Assembly (NCBI GenBank): GCA_037388705.1
Contig: JARRJY010000035.1
Location: forward strand, 1-34,490
Direction of reading: 5' to 3'
From: JARRJY01 sp037388705
GTDB taxonomy: Bacteria; Pseudomonadota; Gammaproteobacteria; UBA6429; Thiohalophilaceae
Length of the DNA: 34,490 nt
Position numbers and translations under genes: made by a program. How positions within the stretch are numbered: position 1 is the stretch's first letter; every line of letters begins with the position of its first letter. Positions 17,444 through 26,378 of this stretch are shown piece after piece. The notes beneath the pieces were generated by a model that ran no database searches, was not told the DNA's origin, and was given only the letters and a program-made list of their open reading frames with translations.

Positions 17444-18370
17444 TTAACTTTCAAGCGCAGCATCCAGCGTAGCCGGATCAAATAGCGCTATTGCGTTCAT
17501 GCTTTTATCTATTCGCTTGCTCAGTCCCACCAGCACTTTGCCAGGACCACACTCAACCAGTTTATCAACACCGTCAGTAGCCATCTGCTGAACAGTTTCA
17601 ACCCAGCGCACCGGGCTATATAACTGGCGTACCAGCGCATCACGAATAGCATCGGCATCGCTGGCAGTTGCCACATCAACGTTATTAATTACCGGAACAC
17701 CAGGTGCCGATATGCTGATATCAGCCAGTATCGCCGCAAGCTTCTCAGCAGCTGGTTTCATCAGGGCACAATGTGACGGCACGCTGACAGGTAGTGGTAA
17801 TGCTCTTTTCGCACCTCGTTCCTTGGCCAGCACAACGATACGATCAATAGCCGCTTTGGAGCCGGCAACAACGACCTGGCCGGGCGAATTGAAGTTTACA
17901 GCCTCCAATACATCACCTTGCGCAGCATCACTGCAGGCCTGGCGTACTGCATCGTCATCAAGACCAAGAATTGCCGCCATACCACCTTCCCCGGCAGGCA
18001 CTGCTTCTTGCATTAGTCGACCACGTTCAGCAACGAGTTTAATCGCATCTTTGAATTCAATAGCGCCAGCACAAACCAGTGCAGTATATTCGCCGAGACT
18101 GTGACCTGCCATAACAGATGGTTGGTCACCATTTTTTTCATTCCATACCCGCCAGGTTGCAACACCGGCGGCCAACATGGCAGGTTGTGTTACATCTGTA
18201 CTGTTTAACTTATCAGATGGACCTTCCTGTACTACTTGCCACAAATCATAACCAAGGACATCCGATGCCTCGGTAAATGTTTCAGCGACAACCGGAAAAG
18301 CTTCCGCTAATTCTTTTAACATACCGAGTGATTGAGAACCCTGACCCGGAAAAACAAAGGCTAAAGACAT
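17444..18370 (-). CDS. fabD: Malonyl-CoA:ACP transacylase FabD
   Basis: Moves malonyl from CoA to ACP. The nucleophile is Ser91 in AGHSLGEYTAL, the FPGQGSQ motif is at the N-terminus, and the catalytic His is in VPSHCALM. Length 308 residues is normal. It follows fabH by 24 bases in the usual fabH, fabD, fabG order. Confidence 0.97.
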   Translation of the reverse strand: MSLAFVFPGQGSQSLGMLKELAEAFPVVAETFTEASDVLGYDLWQVVQEGPSDKLNSTDVTQPAMLAAGVATWRVWNEKNGDQPSVMAGHSLGEYTALVCAGAIEFKDAIKLVAERGRLMQEAVPAGEGGMAAILGLDDDAVRQACSDAAQGDVLEAVNFNSPGQVVVAGSKAAIDRIVVLAKERGAKRALPLPVSVPSHCALMKPAAEKLAAILADISISAPGVPVINNVDVATASDADAIRDALVRQLYSPVRWVETVQQMATDGVDKLVECGPGKVLVGLSKRIDKSMNAIALFDPATLDAALES

Positions 18371-18394
18371 TCACAAAACCCTTTTATATTCGTT

Positions 18395-19363
18395 TTAGTA
18401 TTTAAGTAATGCAGAGCCCCAGGTGAAACCACCACCAAAAGCTTCAAGTAATACAGTTTGACCTTTTTTGATCCGCCCATCACGCACCGCAATGTCCAGT
18501 GCCAAAGGAACTGATGCTGCTGAGGTATTGCCATGTTCATCAACGGTAACAACGACATTATCCATTGGCATGCTTAGTTTTTTTGCCGTGGCATTAATGA
18601 TGCGAATATTTGCCTGATGTGGAACCAGCCAGTCAATATCTGATTTCTGCATGTTATTGGCTTCGAGTGTTTCATCAACAATACGTCCCAGAGTGTTCAC
18701 AGCCATCTTGAAAACTTCGTTGCCCTTCATTTGCATGAAAGCTTCACCTGATTTAAATAATTCAGGATTTTGTGAAACACCGGCAGGCATCGTTAACAAG
18801 GCTTCATATTTTCCATCAGCGTGTAAATGTGTCGATAAAACACCTGGCTCATCACTGGCTGATAACACTACTGCACCTGCACCATCACCAAATAAAACGC
18901 ATGTTGTTCGATCTGTCCAGTCGACAGTGCGTGACATTGTTTCAGCACCAATAACTAGCGCGTTTTTTGCACTACCTGTTTTTATAAACTTATCCGCAAC
19001 ACCCAAAGCATAAACAAAACCTGTACACACAGCCTGCACGTCAAATGCGGCACAACCATGAATATCCAGGCGTTGCTGTAATAAACAGGCGGTACTTGGA
19101 AATACACGATCTGGTGTTGTCGTAGCGACAACTATTAAATCAATATCACTTTTATCGATGCCGGCGGCTTCCATGGCATTACGTGCTGCCTGTTCGGCCA
19201 GGTCACAGGTTGTTTCACCATCAACAACAATATGACGTTTCTTTATACCCGTACGATCAGTGATCCATTCATCAGATGTATCAACCATTTTTTCGAGATC
19301 TGCATTGGTTAATACTTTTTCCGGTAAATAACCACCAGTACCTATAATACGTGAATAGATCAA
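18395..19363 (-). CDS. fabH: 3-oxoacyl-ACP synthase III (FabH)
   Basis: Starts fatty acid synthesis by condensing acetyl-CoA with malonyl-ACP. Catalytic Cys113 in AVCTGFVYAL, His in VPHQANIRI and Asn in DEHGNTSAAS form the triad. Length 322 residues is standard. The ATG overlaps the plsX stop by four bases. The neighbours are those of E. coli. Confidence 0.97.
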   Translation of the reverse strand: MIYSRIIGTGGYLPEKVLTNADLEKMVDTSDEWITDRTGIKKRHIVVDGETTCDLAEQAARNAMEAAGIDKSDIDLIVVATTTPDRVFPSTACLLQQRLDIHGCAAFDVQAVCTGFVYALGVADKFIKTGSAKNALVIGAETMSRTVDWTDRTTCVLFGDGAGAVVLSASDEPGVLSTHLHADGKYEALLTMPAGVSQNPELFKSGEAFMQMKGNEVFKMAVNTLGRIVDETLEANNMQKSDIDWLVPHQANIRIINATAKKLSMPMDNVVVTVDEHGNTSAASVPLALDIAVRDGRIKKGQTVLLEAFGGGFTWGSALLKY

Positions 19364-20397
19364 CTTGCTTGCCTCTCAACTAACTGGCTTTCCAGCTGTT
19401 TGGTAATTAGAGCAGGAATATTTTTTTCAACTTCCAACATAGCAACATCAATGGCGTTGCTAAATGAATAACTGTCAGCACTTCCATGGCTTTTAATCGC
19501 TATACCCTGCAATCCCAATAAACTGGCACCGTTATATTCGCGAGGATCAACACGTTTTTTAAATGCCTTAAGAACCGGTGAAGCTATCAGACCAGCCAAC
19601 AATGTTAATGGGTTACGTTTAAATTCCTGTTTCATATAATGAGTTATCATCTTGGCAACGCCTTCTGATGTCTTCAGCATAACATTACCAATAAACCCAT
19701 CGCATACGACTACGTCACAGGCGCCCTGGTAAATTCCATCACCTTCCACGTAGCCGATATAGTTTAAATTACTTTCGGATATCACGCGTGCCGCTTCTTT
19801 GACGCGCTCATTACCTTTAATCTCTTCTTCGCCAATATTGAGCAAACCAACTGTAGGTTTTTCAATATTATCAATCGCCGTTACAAGCGCGGATCCCATA
19901 ACAGCAAATTCGAATAAACTTTCTGCCGATGAATCAACATTTGCACCAAGATCGAGCACATGTATATGCCCCGTCGTGGTTGGTAGTGCTGAACAGATAG
20001 CAGGACGATCAATGCCTGGCAGGGTTTTTAATACAAATCGTGCCGTAGCCATCAATGCGCCCGTATTACCTGCACTGACACAGGCATCCGCTTTTCCTTC
20101 TTTAACAAGGTTAATTGCAACACGCATTGAAGAATCTTTTTTACCACGCAACGCATGCGATGGAAGTTCTGATGAGCCTACTACCTGGCTGGCATGATGA
20201 ATACTTAGACGATCACTGAGTGCGCCCCTGGCATTCTTTAGTGCATTCTCTAAGGCTTCCTGTTGACCAACGAGAATCAATGACAGGTTTTTATGTCGTG
20301 ACAAAGCAGCAAGTGCAGCTGGCACCACAACAGAAGGACCGAAATCCCCGCCCATGGCATCCAGTGCTATCGTTGTTGTTTTATTAGCCATAATCAC
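19360..20397 (-). CDS. plsX: Phosphate acyltransferase PlsX
   Basis: Converts acyl-ACP to acyl phosphate for phospholipid synthesis. The N-terminus IALDAMGGDFGP and GNTGALMATA, CDGFIGNV and GASLLGLQGI motifs are typical. The start could be at 20397 (MIMANK) or at the second ATG, 20391 (MANKTT); both are compatible with the family. It is 345 residues as annotated. It ends overlapping fabH and is preceded by a strong hairpin (20419-20444) after rpmF. Confidence 0.95.
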   Translation of the reverse strand: MIMANKTTTIALDAMGGDFGPSVVVPAALAALSRHKNLSLILVGQQEALENALKNARGALSDRLSIHHASQVVGSSELPSHALRGKKDSSMRVAINLVKEGKADACVSAGNTGALMATARFVLKTLPGIDRPAICSALPTTTGHIHVLDLGANVDSSAESLFEFAVMGSALVTAIDNIEKPTVGLLNIGEEEIKGNERVKEAARVISESNLNYIGYVEGDGIYQGACDVVVCDGFIGNVMLKTSEGVAKMITHYMKQEFKRNPLTLLAGLIASPVLKAFKKRVDPREYNGASLLGLQGIAIKSHGSADSYSFSNAIDVAMLEVEKNIPALITKQLESQLVERQAS

Positions 20398-20418
20398 TAA
20401 ACGTACTTATAAGCAAAG

Positions 20419-20444
20419 ACGGGACATGGTTGCCCATGTCCCGT
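20419..20444 (-). terminator. Hairpin between rpmF and plsX, likely attenuator or processing site
   Basis: An 11-bp perfect stem (ACGGGACATGG with CCATGTCCCGT) closes a four-base loop that reads GCAA on the minus strand, a GNRA tetraloop. It sits 22 bases upstream of plsX. The downstream sequence on the minus strand (CTTTGCTTAT) is only weakly T-rich, so termination may be partial; it could also protect the 3' end of a yceD-rpmF mRNA. Confidence 0.55.
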
Positions 20445-20521
20445 TTTGATTTTCTCAATCACAACCCGTGAAAGATATAAATGTTTTTAAACGACAATCA
20501 GATTATCGAATTCGTATAAAA

Positions 20522-20704
20522 CTATTCGCCGTCTTTGGTATCAACAACCTTACGGCCGCGATAATAACCATCAGGGCTTACATGGTGACGCAGATGTGTT
20601 TCACCGGTAGTCGGTTCAATCGATAATGCACTTGCTGATAATGCATCATGTGAACGACGCATGCCGCGCTTTGATGGAGTCTTGCGATTCTGTTGTACAG
20701 CCAT
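20522..20704 (-). CDS. rpmF: Ribosomal protein L32
   Basis: Small basic protein of the large ribosomal subunit. The 60 residues start MAVQQNRKTPSKRGMRRSHD, the normal L32 start, and continue with HLRHHVSPDGYYRGRKV. It is of the zinc-free form, since no CxxC pairs are present. It lies 12 bases after yceD, as in other gammaproteobacteria. Confidence 0.97.
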   Translation of the reverse strand: MAVQQNRKTPSKRGMRRSHDALSASALSIEPTTGETHLRHHVSPDGYYRGRKVVDTKDGE

Positions 20705-20716
20705 GATTTGCCTCGT

Positions 20717-21253
20717 TTACTCTGAATCTTTTAGTTTAGCTAAAACCTCAAACGGATTATCTTTCTGTTCGAGCTCGTCAGTGGCCTTTTCGGCCTGTTT
20801 ATCCGTAGCCACTATTTCACTGGCCGGACAGTCTTCGCGCTTATGCATCGGCACTTGCGGCAGACTTAAAATCAATTCATCTTCAATCACATCAATAAGT
20901 GCAATTGGTGTTTGTTCAATCACGAAAGGATCGTAATCCTCAGGCAATTGTTCCGCCTCAACGTTTGAACGGACAAAAGCAACCAGCATTTCTTTATCTA
21001 TAGAAAGCGTCATTGCTTCCAGACAGCGCTGGCATTCAAGTTCCAGCTCAACTGTCACATGACCCTGCAGGTACTTGATACCAGTTTCATCAATACCAAA
21101 TTCAAGCACAAGCCCAACCTCACCGCTGTCTGACAACAGTGAGGTCTTCAAGCGATGCATATGCCTTAAACTTAACTTCCCGGTAAACCTGCGCCCTGTC
21201 TCTGCCAGGCGAAAAGGGTCGATTTGTAGCGGCAAACTGCCCTGCTTTGTCAT
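20717..21253 (-). CDS. yceD: DUF177 / YceD-family protein, ribosome assembly-related
   Basis: Widely conserved protein next to rpmF, thought to help accumulate 23S rRNA. The core motif ELECQRCLEAM and the C-terminal NPFEVLAKLK are typical. I choose the ATG at 21253 (MTKQGSLPLQIDPFRLAE), which aligns with E. coli YceD; an in-frame start at 21283 would add ten residues not seen in the family. The resulting length is 178 residues. It is the first gene of the minus-strand block and divergent from the pyruvate carboxylase genes. Confidence 0.9.
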   Translation of the reverse strand: MTKQGSLPLQIDPFRLAETGRRFTGKLSLRHMHRLKTSLLSDSGEVGLVLEFGIDETGIKYLQGHVTVELELECQRCLEAMTLSIDKEMLVAFVRSNVEAEQLPEDYDPFVIEQTPIALIDVIEDELILSLPQVPMHKREDCPASEIVATDKQAEKATDELEQKDNPFEVLAKLKDSE

Positions 21254-21353
21254 AGGCCGCGGATTGTATCCGTGGGGCCCCATTATGTCAAAAAAACCTT
21301 TTGAAATCGGGCTGTTCCGCGCATTTTTACTGCTTTTCAGGCAAGTTCAGCGC

Positions 21354-21382
21354 TTGACAAGCCCGTGGCATTTACATACACA
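21354..21382 (+). promoter_or_regulatory. Candidate sigma70 promoter of the pyruvate carboxylase operon
   Basis: A perfect TTGACA (21354-21359) is followed after 17 bases by TACACA (21377-21382), a moderate -10. It lies about 45 bases upstream of the chosen GTG start at 21428, and its transcription start would fall after the alternative start at 21365, which supports the later start. Confidence 0.5.
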
Positions 21383-21427
21383 GTAACTATCAGTTTTTCG
21401 ACGTTCAAAAAGCCTTATAAAAACAAA

Positions 21428-22846
21428 GTGATAAGAAAAATTCTCATTGCCAATCGTGGTGAAATCGCTGTGCGGATTGTTCGCGCCTGTGCAGAAATGG
21501 GCATAAAGTCCGTAGCTGTCTATTCTGAGGCCGACCGTTACTCTCTTCACGTAAAAAAGGCCGATGAGGCCTACAGTCTGGGCCCTGACACCGTTGCAGG
21601 CTACCTCAGTGCCCACCGCCTGGTAAACCTGGCAAAGGCAACGGGATGTGATGCGCTACATCCTGGATACGGATTTCTCTCTGAAAACCCGGAATTGCCT
21701 GAAATCTGTGCCCAGCGTGGCATCAAGTTTATTGGCCCTACCTCAGAGGTGATTAGAAAACTGGGGGACAAGACCCAGGCCCGCGATACCATGCGTGCTG
21801 CCGGTATCCCGGTGACGCCCGGCAGTGAAGGTAACCTGGCCAATATCGACGAAGCTTTTAAAGTTGCCGAAGAAATCGGGTACCCGGTCATGCTCAAGGC
21901 GACTTCCGGTGGCGGTGGACGGGGTATTCGCCGCTGCAACAATAAAGAGGAACTGGAACGCAATTATGCCCGAGTTATCTCCGAGGCTGAAAAGGCATTT
22001 GGCAGTGCCGAGGTGTTTATTGAAAAGTTTATTGCCAAACCACGCCATATCGAGGTGCAAGTACTGGCTGACCACTATGGCAATGCGATTCACCTGTTTG
22101 AACGCGACTGCTCTATCCAGCGGCGTCACCAGAAGCTCATCGAAATTGCACCCTCACCCCAACTGTCAGAAGAACAACGTCTGAGGATTGGTGATCTGGC
22201 AGTGCGTGCTTGCCTGGCGAGTGGCTATACCAATGCGGGAACCGTTGAATTTCTCATGGATAGTGGTGATAACTTTTATTTCATGGAAATGAATACCCGC
22301 CTACAGGTCGAACATCCCATAACAGAGGAAATTACCGGTATTGATATTGTTAAGGAACAAATCCGCATTGCCGCTGGTTTAAAGCTCAGTTTTGAACAAC
22401 ATGAAGTACAGATGCGTGGCTATGCCATTGAATTTCGAATTAACGCAGAAGATCCGAAAAATGATTTTCTGCCCAGCTTTGGACGTATTACACGTTATCT
22501 TGCTACCGGCGGACCGGGGGTCCGAACCGATGGTATGATTTATACTGGATATGAAATTCCCCCCTATTATGATTCCATGTGTGCAAAACTTATTGTCTGG
22601 GCACTGGACTGGGATTCACTCATTGATCGTTCCATTCGGGCTTTAAACGATATCGTGGTTTATGGTGTAAAGACCACCATTCCCTACCAGCTGGAAATAT
22701 TAAAGTCCGCCGAGTTTCAAAGTGGAACATTCGATACCGGTTTCGTCGAAGCTCATCCCGAACTAATAAACTATTCAGTGCGCCGTTCAAATAGGCATGT
22801 CGCCGCCGCTGTTGCAGCTGCACTGGCGGCAAACATGGGTTTATAA
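21428..22846 (+). CDS. pycA: Pyruvate carboxylase subunit A (biotin carboxylase)
   Basis: ATP-dependent carboxylation of biotin on the partner subunit. I start at the GTG at 21428, giving IRKILIANRGEIAVRIVRAC, the family N-terminus; an in-frame start at 21365 would add 21 unrelated residues and lies before the probable transcription start. The ATP-grasp motifs KATSGGGGRGI and FMEMNTRLQVEHPITEE are intact. At 472 residues it resembles AccC (449), but the neighbour 28 bases on is a carboxyltransferase of the PycB or OadA type and no accB is near, so a two-subunit pyruvate carboxylase is more likely, as in Pseudomonas. The alternative is a general AccC-like subunit. Confidence 0.88.
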   Translation: MIRKILIANRGEIAVRIVRACAEMGIKSVAVYSEADRYSLHVKKADEAYSLGPDTVAGYLSAHRLVNLAKATGCDALHPGYGFLSENPELPEICAQRGIKFIGPTSEVIRKLGDKTQARDTMRAAGIPVTPGSEGNLANIDEAFKVAEEIGYPVMLKATSGGGGRGIRRCNNKEELERNYARVISEAEKAFGSAEVFIEKFIAKPRHIEVQVLADHYGNAIHLFERDCSIQRRHQKLIEIAPSPQLSEEQRLRIGDLAVRACLASGYTNAGTVEFLMDSGDNFYFMEMNTRLQVEHPITEEITGIDIVKEQIRIAAGLKLSFEQHEVQMRGYAIEFRINAEDPKNDFLPSFGRITRYLATGGPGVRTDGMIYTGYEIPPYYDSMCAKLIVWALDWDSLIDRSIRALNDIVVYGVKTTIPYQLEILKSAEFQSGTFDTGFVEAHPELINYSVRRSNRHVAAAVAAALAANMGL

Positions 22847-22857
22847 CAACATTTTTT

Positions 22858-22863
22858 AAGGAG
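22858..22863 (+). promoter_or_regulatory. Ribosome binding site of pycB
   Basis: AAGGAG lies eleven bases before the ATG at 22875. It is a full consensus site, though the spacing is on the long side. Confidence 0.6.
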
Positions 22864-22874
22864 TACCCGGCAAC

Positions 22875-24683
22875 ATGGCAAAGTTAAAGGTAACAGATAC
22901 GGTATTACGTGATGCCCATCAGTCATTGCTGGCAACACGTATGCGCACTGAAGACATGCTGCCTATCTGTGAACGCCTTGATAAGGTCGGTTACTGGTCA
23001 CTGGAAATGTGGGGAGGCGCAACCTTTGATGCCTGCGTGAGATTCCTCAAAGAAGATCCCTGGGAACGATTACGTACACTTCGCGAAGCCCTGCCAAACA
23101 CGCAATTACAAATGTTATTACGTGGACAGAACCTGTTGGGCTACCGACATTACTCTGATGACGTGGTTCGTGAATTTGTAGCGCGTACCGCCGATAACGG
23201 CATGGATATCTTCCGCATTTTTGATGCGATGAATGATATACGTAACATCCGTGTCTCTGTTGAAGCTGTAAAACAGGCGAATAAACATGCCCAGGGAGCA
23301 ATCTGTTATACCACCAGTCCTATTCATACACTGGAACGCTTTGTTTCACTGGGTAAAGAAATGCAGGAAATGGGTTGTGACAGTGTCGCGATAAAAGACA
23401 TGGCCGGTTTATTAACACCGCAGGTTACGGCTGATCTTGTGAAGTCACTGGTTGGAGAACTTTCTATACCTGTTTTTATACATTCGCATGCCACCGCAGG
23501 CCTTGCAGATATGTGTCAGTATAAAGCCGCCGAAAATGGCGCAGCTGGCATTGATACGGCTATTTCATCCATGTCAGGAGGCACCAGTCATCCTGCTACA
23601 GAAAGCATGGTGGCAGCATTTAAAGATACCGGGTATGACACGGGACTGGATTTAACCTTGCTGCAGGAAATTGGCTTTTATTTTCGCGAGATACGCAAAA
23701 AATATCACCAGTTTGAAAGTGAATTTACCGGCATGGACACACGCGTGCAGGTTAACCAGGTTCCCGGCGGCATGATCTCCAATCTTTCAAACCAGCTGAA
23801 AGAACAGAACGCGCTGGTCAAGATGAATGAAGTACTGGAAGAAATTCCCCGGGTAAGGAAAGAGCTAGGCTACCCTCCTTTGGTCACACCGACCTCGCAA
23901 ATTGTTGGCACACAGGCCGTGCTGAATGTCCTGGCAGGTGAACGTTATAAAACCATCACCAATGAAGTAAAACTTTACCTGCAAGGTAAATACGGCAAGG
24001 CACTTGGTGAAATCAGTAAACAAGTACAACATATGGCAATCGGCAATGAAAAAGCCATAGATTGTCGCCCCGCAGATTTATTACCGCCTGAGATGGATAA
24101 ACTGCGTGAAAATTGTAAAGGTATCGCCAAATCAGAAGAAGATGTGATGACCTTTGCGATGTTTCCTGATATTGGTCGCGAATTTCTCGAGCAGCGCGAA
24201 GAAGGAAGACTGGTACCAGAACCGCTCGAACCCATTAATGCAGAAGGTAACGGGCATTCCCTGGCCGCCACTGAATTCAATATCAGTGTGCATGGTGAAA
24301 CTTATCACATACAACTTACCGGTACCGGACGACATACACATGGGTCACGTCCCTACTACATGACAGTGGATGGCATGCCAGAAGAAATCCTGGTAGAAGC
24401 GCTGGATGAAATATCACCCGAAGGAAAAAGCAAGCCAGCTTCCAGCGGTGGTCGACCACGTGCTACCGAACCGGGTCACGTAACCACTTCCATGCCGGGT
24501 ACTATTGTTGATGTGCTGGTCAATATTGGTGATGATGTAAAGGCCGGTGCCCCGGTATTGATTACCGAGGCCATGAAAATGGAAACAGAAGTCCAGGCGC
24601 CAATTGCAGGAAAAGTGCTGGCAATTCATGTCGCCAAGGGTGACAGTGTTACACCAGAAGAATGTTTAATTGAAATTAAATGA
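22875..24683 (+). CDS. pycB: Pyruvate carboxylase subunit B (carboxyltransferase plus biotin carrier)
   Basis: Transfers the carboxyl group from biotin to pyruvate, giving oxaloacetate. The N-terminal part is an HMGL-like barrel starting VTDTVLRDAHQSLLATRMR with metal-site residues (DAHQ, and HSHATAG near residue 205), then a PYC_OADA-type domain, then a Pro/Ser/Gly linker at about 515-530 and a C-terminal biotinyl domain with Lys568 in ITEAMKMETE. Length is 602 residues. The same layout occurs in the alpha subunit of the sodium-pumping oxaloacetate decarboxylase, but no beta or gamma subunit gene is present and the biotin carboxylase is next door. The pair separates yceD from maf, which are closer in E. 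coli. Confidence 0.9.
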   Translation: MAKLKVTDTVLRDAHQSLLATRMRTEDMLPICERLDKVGYWSLEMWGGATFDACVRFLKEDPWERLRTLREALPNTQLQMLLRGQNLLGYRHYSDDVVREFVARTADNGMDIFRIFDAMNDIRNIRVSVEAVKQANKHAQGAICYTTSPIHTLERFVSLGKEMQEMGCDSVAIKDMAGLLTPQVTADLVKSLVGELSIPVFIHSHATAGLADMCQYKAAENGAAGIDTAISSMSGGTSHPATESMVAAFKDTGYDTGLDLTLLQEIGFYFREIRKKYHQFESEFTGMDTRVQVNQVPGGMISNLSNQLKEQNALVKMNEVLEEIPRVRKELGYPPLVTPTSQIVGTQAVLNVLAGERYKTITNEVKLYLQGKYGKALGEISKQVQHMAIGNEKAIDCRPADLLPPEMDKLRENCKGIAKSEEDVMTFAMFPDIGREFLEQREEGRLVPEPLEPINAEGNGHSLAATEFNISVHGETYHIQLTGTGRHTHGSRPYYMTVDGMPEEILVEALDEISPEGKSKPASSGGRPRATEPGHVTTSMPGTIVDVLVNIGDDVKAGAPVLITEAMKMETEVQAPIAGKVLAIHVAKGDSVTPEECLIEIK

Positions 24684-24703
24684 TACTTTTTTCTATTTGC
24701 CGT

Positions 24704-24709
24704 TATAAT
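24704..24709 (+). promoter_or_regulatory. Candidate -10 box of maf
   Basis: A perfect TATAAT lies 31 bases before the maf ATG. No convincing -35 element is found at 16-18 bases, so this is tentative. Confidence 0.3.
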
Positions 24710-24739
24710 TCCTGAAAAAGTTTTTTAGCGGTATTTTTT

Positions 24740-25318
24740 ATGACAAACCTGGTTCTTGCTTCGACATCCCCATTTCGCAAATCAATACTTGAAAAACTGG
24801 ATATTCCTTTTACAACGCAATCACCTGAAGTTGATGAAACACCCGAAGAAAACGAAACTCCCGAACAGTTGGTTGAACGCCTCTCCATCGCAAAAGCCAA
24901 AACTATTGCGGATGAACTAAGTGAAGGATTGGTCATTGGCTCTGATCAGGTTGCCGTAATTGAGGGGAAAATTCTTGGTAAACCCGGTAATCATGAAAAT
25001 GCTGTTAAACAACTACAATTCGCTTCAGGCAAAACAGTAACGTTTTTGACCGGGTTATGTTTATACAACGCGACAACTAAGCACTACCAGGCTGATGTTG
25101 TTCCATTTAATGTTGTCTTTAGAGACTTAACCGACCAGCAAATTGAAAACTACATTACAAAGGAAAAGCCCTATAACTGCGCGGGTAGTTTTAAATCGGA
25201 AGCGCTGGGTATCACCTTGTTTGAAAAACTTAAAGGCGATGATCCCAACACCTTGATTGGCTTACCTTTGATTCGATTGGTAAGAATGCTGGAAAACGAA
25301 GGCGTTACTGTTATCTGA
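24740..25318 (+). CDS. yceF: Maf-family nucleotide pyrophosphatase, YceF type
   Basis: House-cleaning enzyme; the YceF subtype in E. coli prefers 7-methyl-GTP. The Maf signature LASTSPFRKSILEKL is at the N-terminus, followed by VDETP, SDQVAV and CAGSFKSEALGI. Length 192 residues is normal. It is convergent with the sppA-like gene, with 18 bases between the stops and no evident terminator. The YceF subtype is inferred from its place between rluC and rpmF and from the sequence CAGSFKSE. Confidence 0.92.
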   Translation: MTNLVLASTSPFRKSILEKLDIPFTTQSPEVDETPEENETPEQLVERLSIAKAKTIADELSEGLVIGSDQVAVIEGKILGKPGNHENAVKQLQFASGKTVTFLTGLCLYNATTKHYQADVVPFNVVFRDLTDQQIENYITKEKPYNCAGSFKSEALGITLFEKLKGDDPNTLIGLPLIRLVRMLENEGVTVI

Positions 25319-25336
25319 AAAACAGCGAATCCATAT

Positions 25337-26302
25337 CTATTTTAACTGGGGAGTTTGCCCTGCCCCAAAAACTTTCAGCATAACATCAGCCATGGCGACA
25401 CCAAAACGTTCAGCAAAACGATCCAGGTAATCAGGACGTGGTGTGAAATCAACAATCTTTTCAGCCTGTACTAATTCGCGGGCAACATAACTGCTGCTGC
25501 CCAATCCATCTACCAGTCCCAGCTCAATCGCTTGCTCACCTGTCCAGAATAACCCGGAGAAAATATTTTTATTTTCAACCAGGCGGTCACCACGCCCTTT
25601 TTTTACAACATCAATAAACTGCTCATGAATATTATTCAGCATCCCTTTTATGTGAGCGACATCTTCAGGTTTTTCTTTTGAAAAAGGATCACCAATACCT
25701 TTATTTTCACCTGCCGTATACAAACGACGCTCAATGCCCATTTTCGTCATGGCATCAACAAAACCAAAGCTATTCATCAACACACCAATAGAACCTACCA
25801 CACTGGCTTTATCTGCATAGATTTCATCCGCCGCTGCCGCAATATAATAGCCACCTGATGCACAAATATCAGTAACCACGGCATAGATTTTCGTATCAGG
25901 ATATTTTGTACGTAACCGATTAATTTCATCGTTAACATAACCTGCCTGAACGGGACTGCCCCCCGGACTATTAATTCTGATAATGACACCTGCGGTGTTA
26001 CCATCCTTAAACGCGTTTCTTAACCCGGTAATGATTGTATCGGCATTTGCTTCAGTGTTATCAGAAATGACGCCGTTTACCTCGACCAGTGCAGTATGTT
26101 TACCCACGGTTAATTTTGCACCTGTTTTATCCGTGGGGAAATAAATCATTAGCATTATGAGGAATAAGTACGCGAACAAAAGACCTTTAAAAAATATGTT
26201 CCAGCGACGAGTTCTGCGTTGCTCATTGAGCGCAGCAAAGACAAGCCTGTTTACAATGTCAGTATTCTGTTGTTGAGATGGGCTATTTTCTTGTTCGCTC
26301 AT
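25337..26302 (-). CDS. sppA: Signal peptide peptidase SppA-like, S49 family, short form
   Basis: Membrane-anchored serine protease that degrades signal peptides or other membrane fragments. One membrane helix at about 38-55 follows a polar N-terminus. The nucleophile is Ser149 in DICASGGYYIA, and a likely general-base Lys at about 201 is in ENKGIGDPFS. NSPGG (111-115) and GSIGVLM are family motifs. The 321 residues correspond to one catalytic unit, unlike the duplicated long E. coli SppA (618). Its gene lies after the HAD gene and rluC in a minus-strand cluster, as in Pseudomonas. Confidence 0.9.
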   Translation of the reverse strand: MSEQENSPSQQQNTDIVNRLVFAALNEQRRTRRWNIFFKGLLFAYLFLIMLMIYFPTDKTGAKLTVGKHTALVEVNGVISDNTEANADTIITGLRNAFKDGNTAGVIIRINSPGGSPVQAGYVNDEINRLRTKYPDTKIYAVVTDICASGGYYIAAAADEIYADKASVVGSIGVLMNSFGFVDAMTKMGIERRLYTAGENKGIGDPFSKEKPEDVAHIKGMLNNIHEQFIDVVKKGRGDRLVENKNIFSGLFWTGEQAIELGLVDGLGSSSYVARELVQAEKIVDFTPRPDYLDRFAERFGVAMADVMLKVFGAGQTPQLK

Positions 26303-26378
26303 GCAATGGTCCTTAGGTACATTTGTTCATTAATAATTTAGTATCAAAGTATACGAACTTTTTTCCGGATAACAAAAC

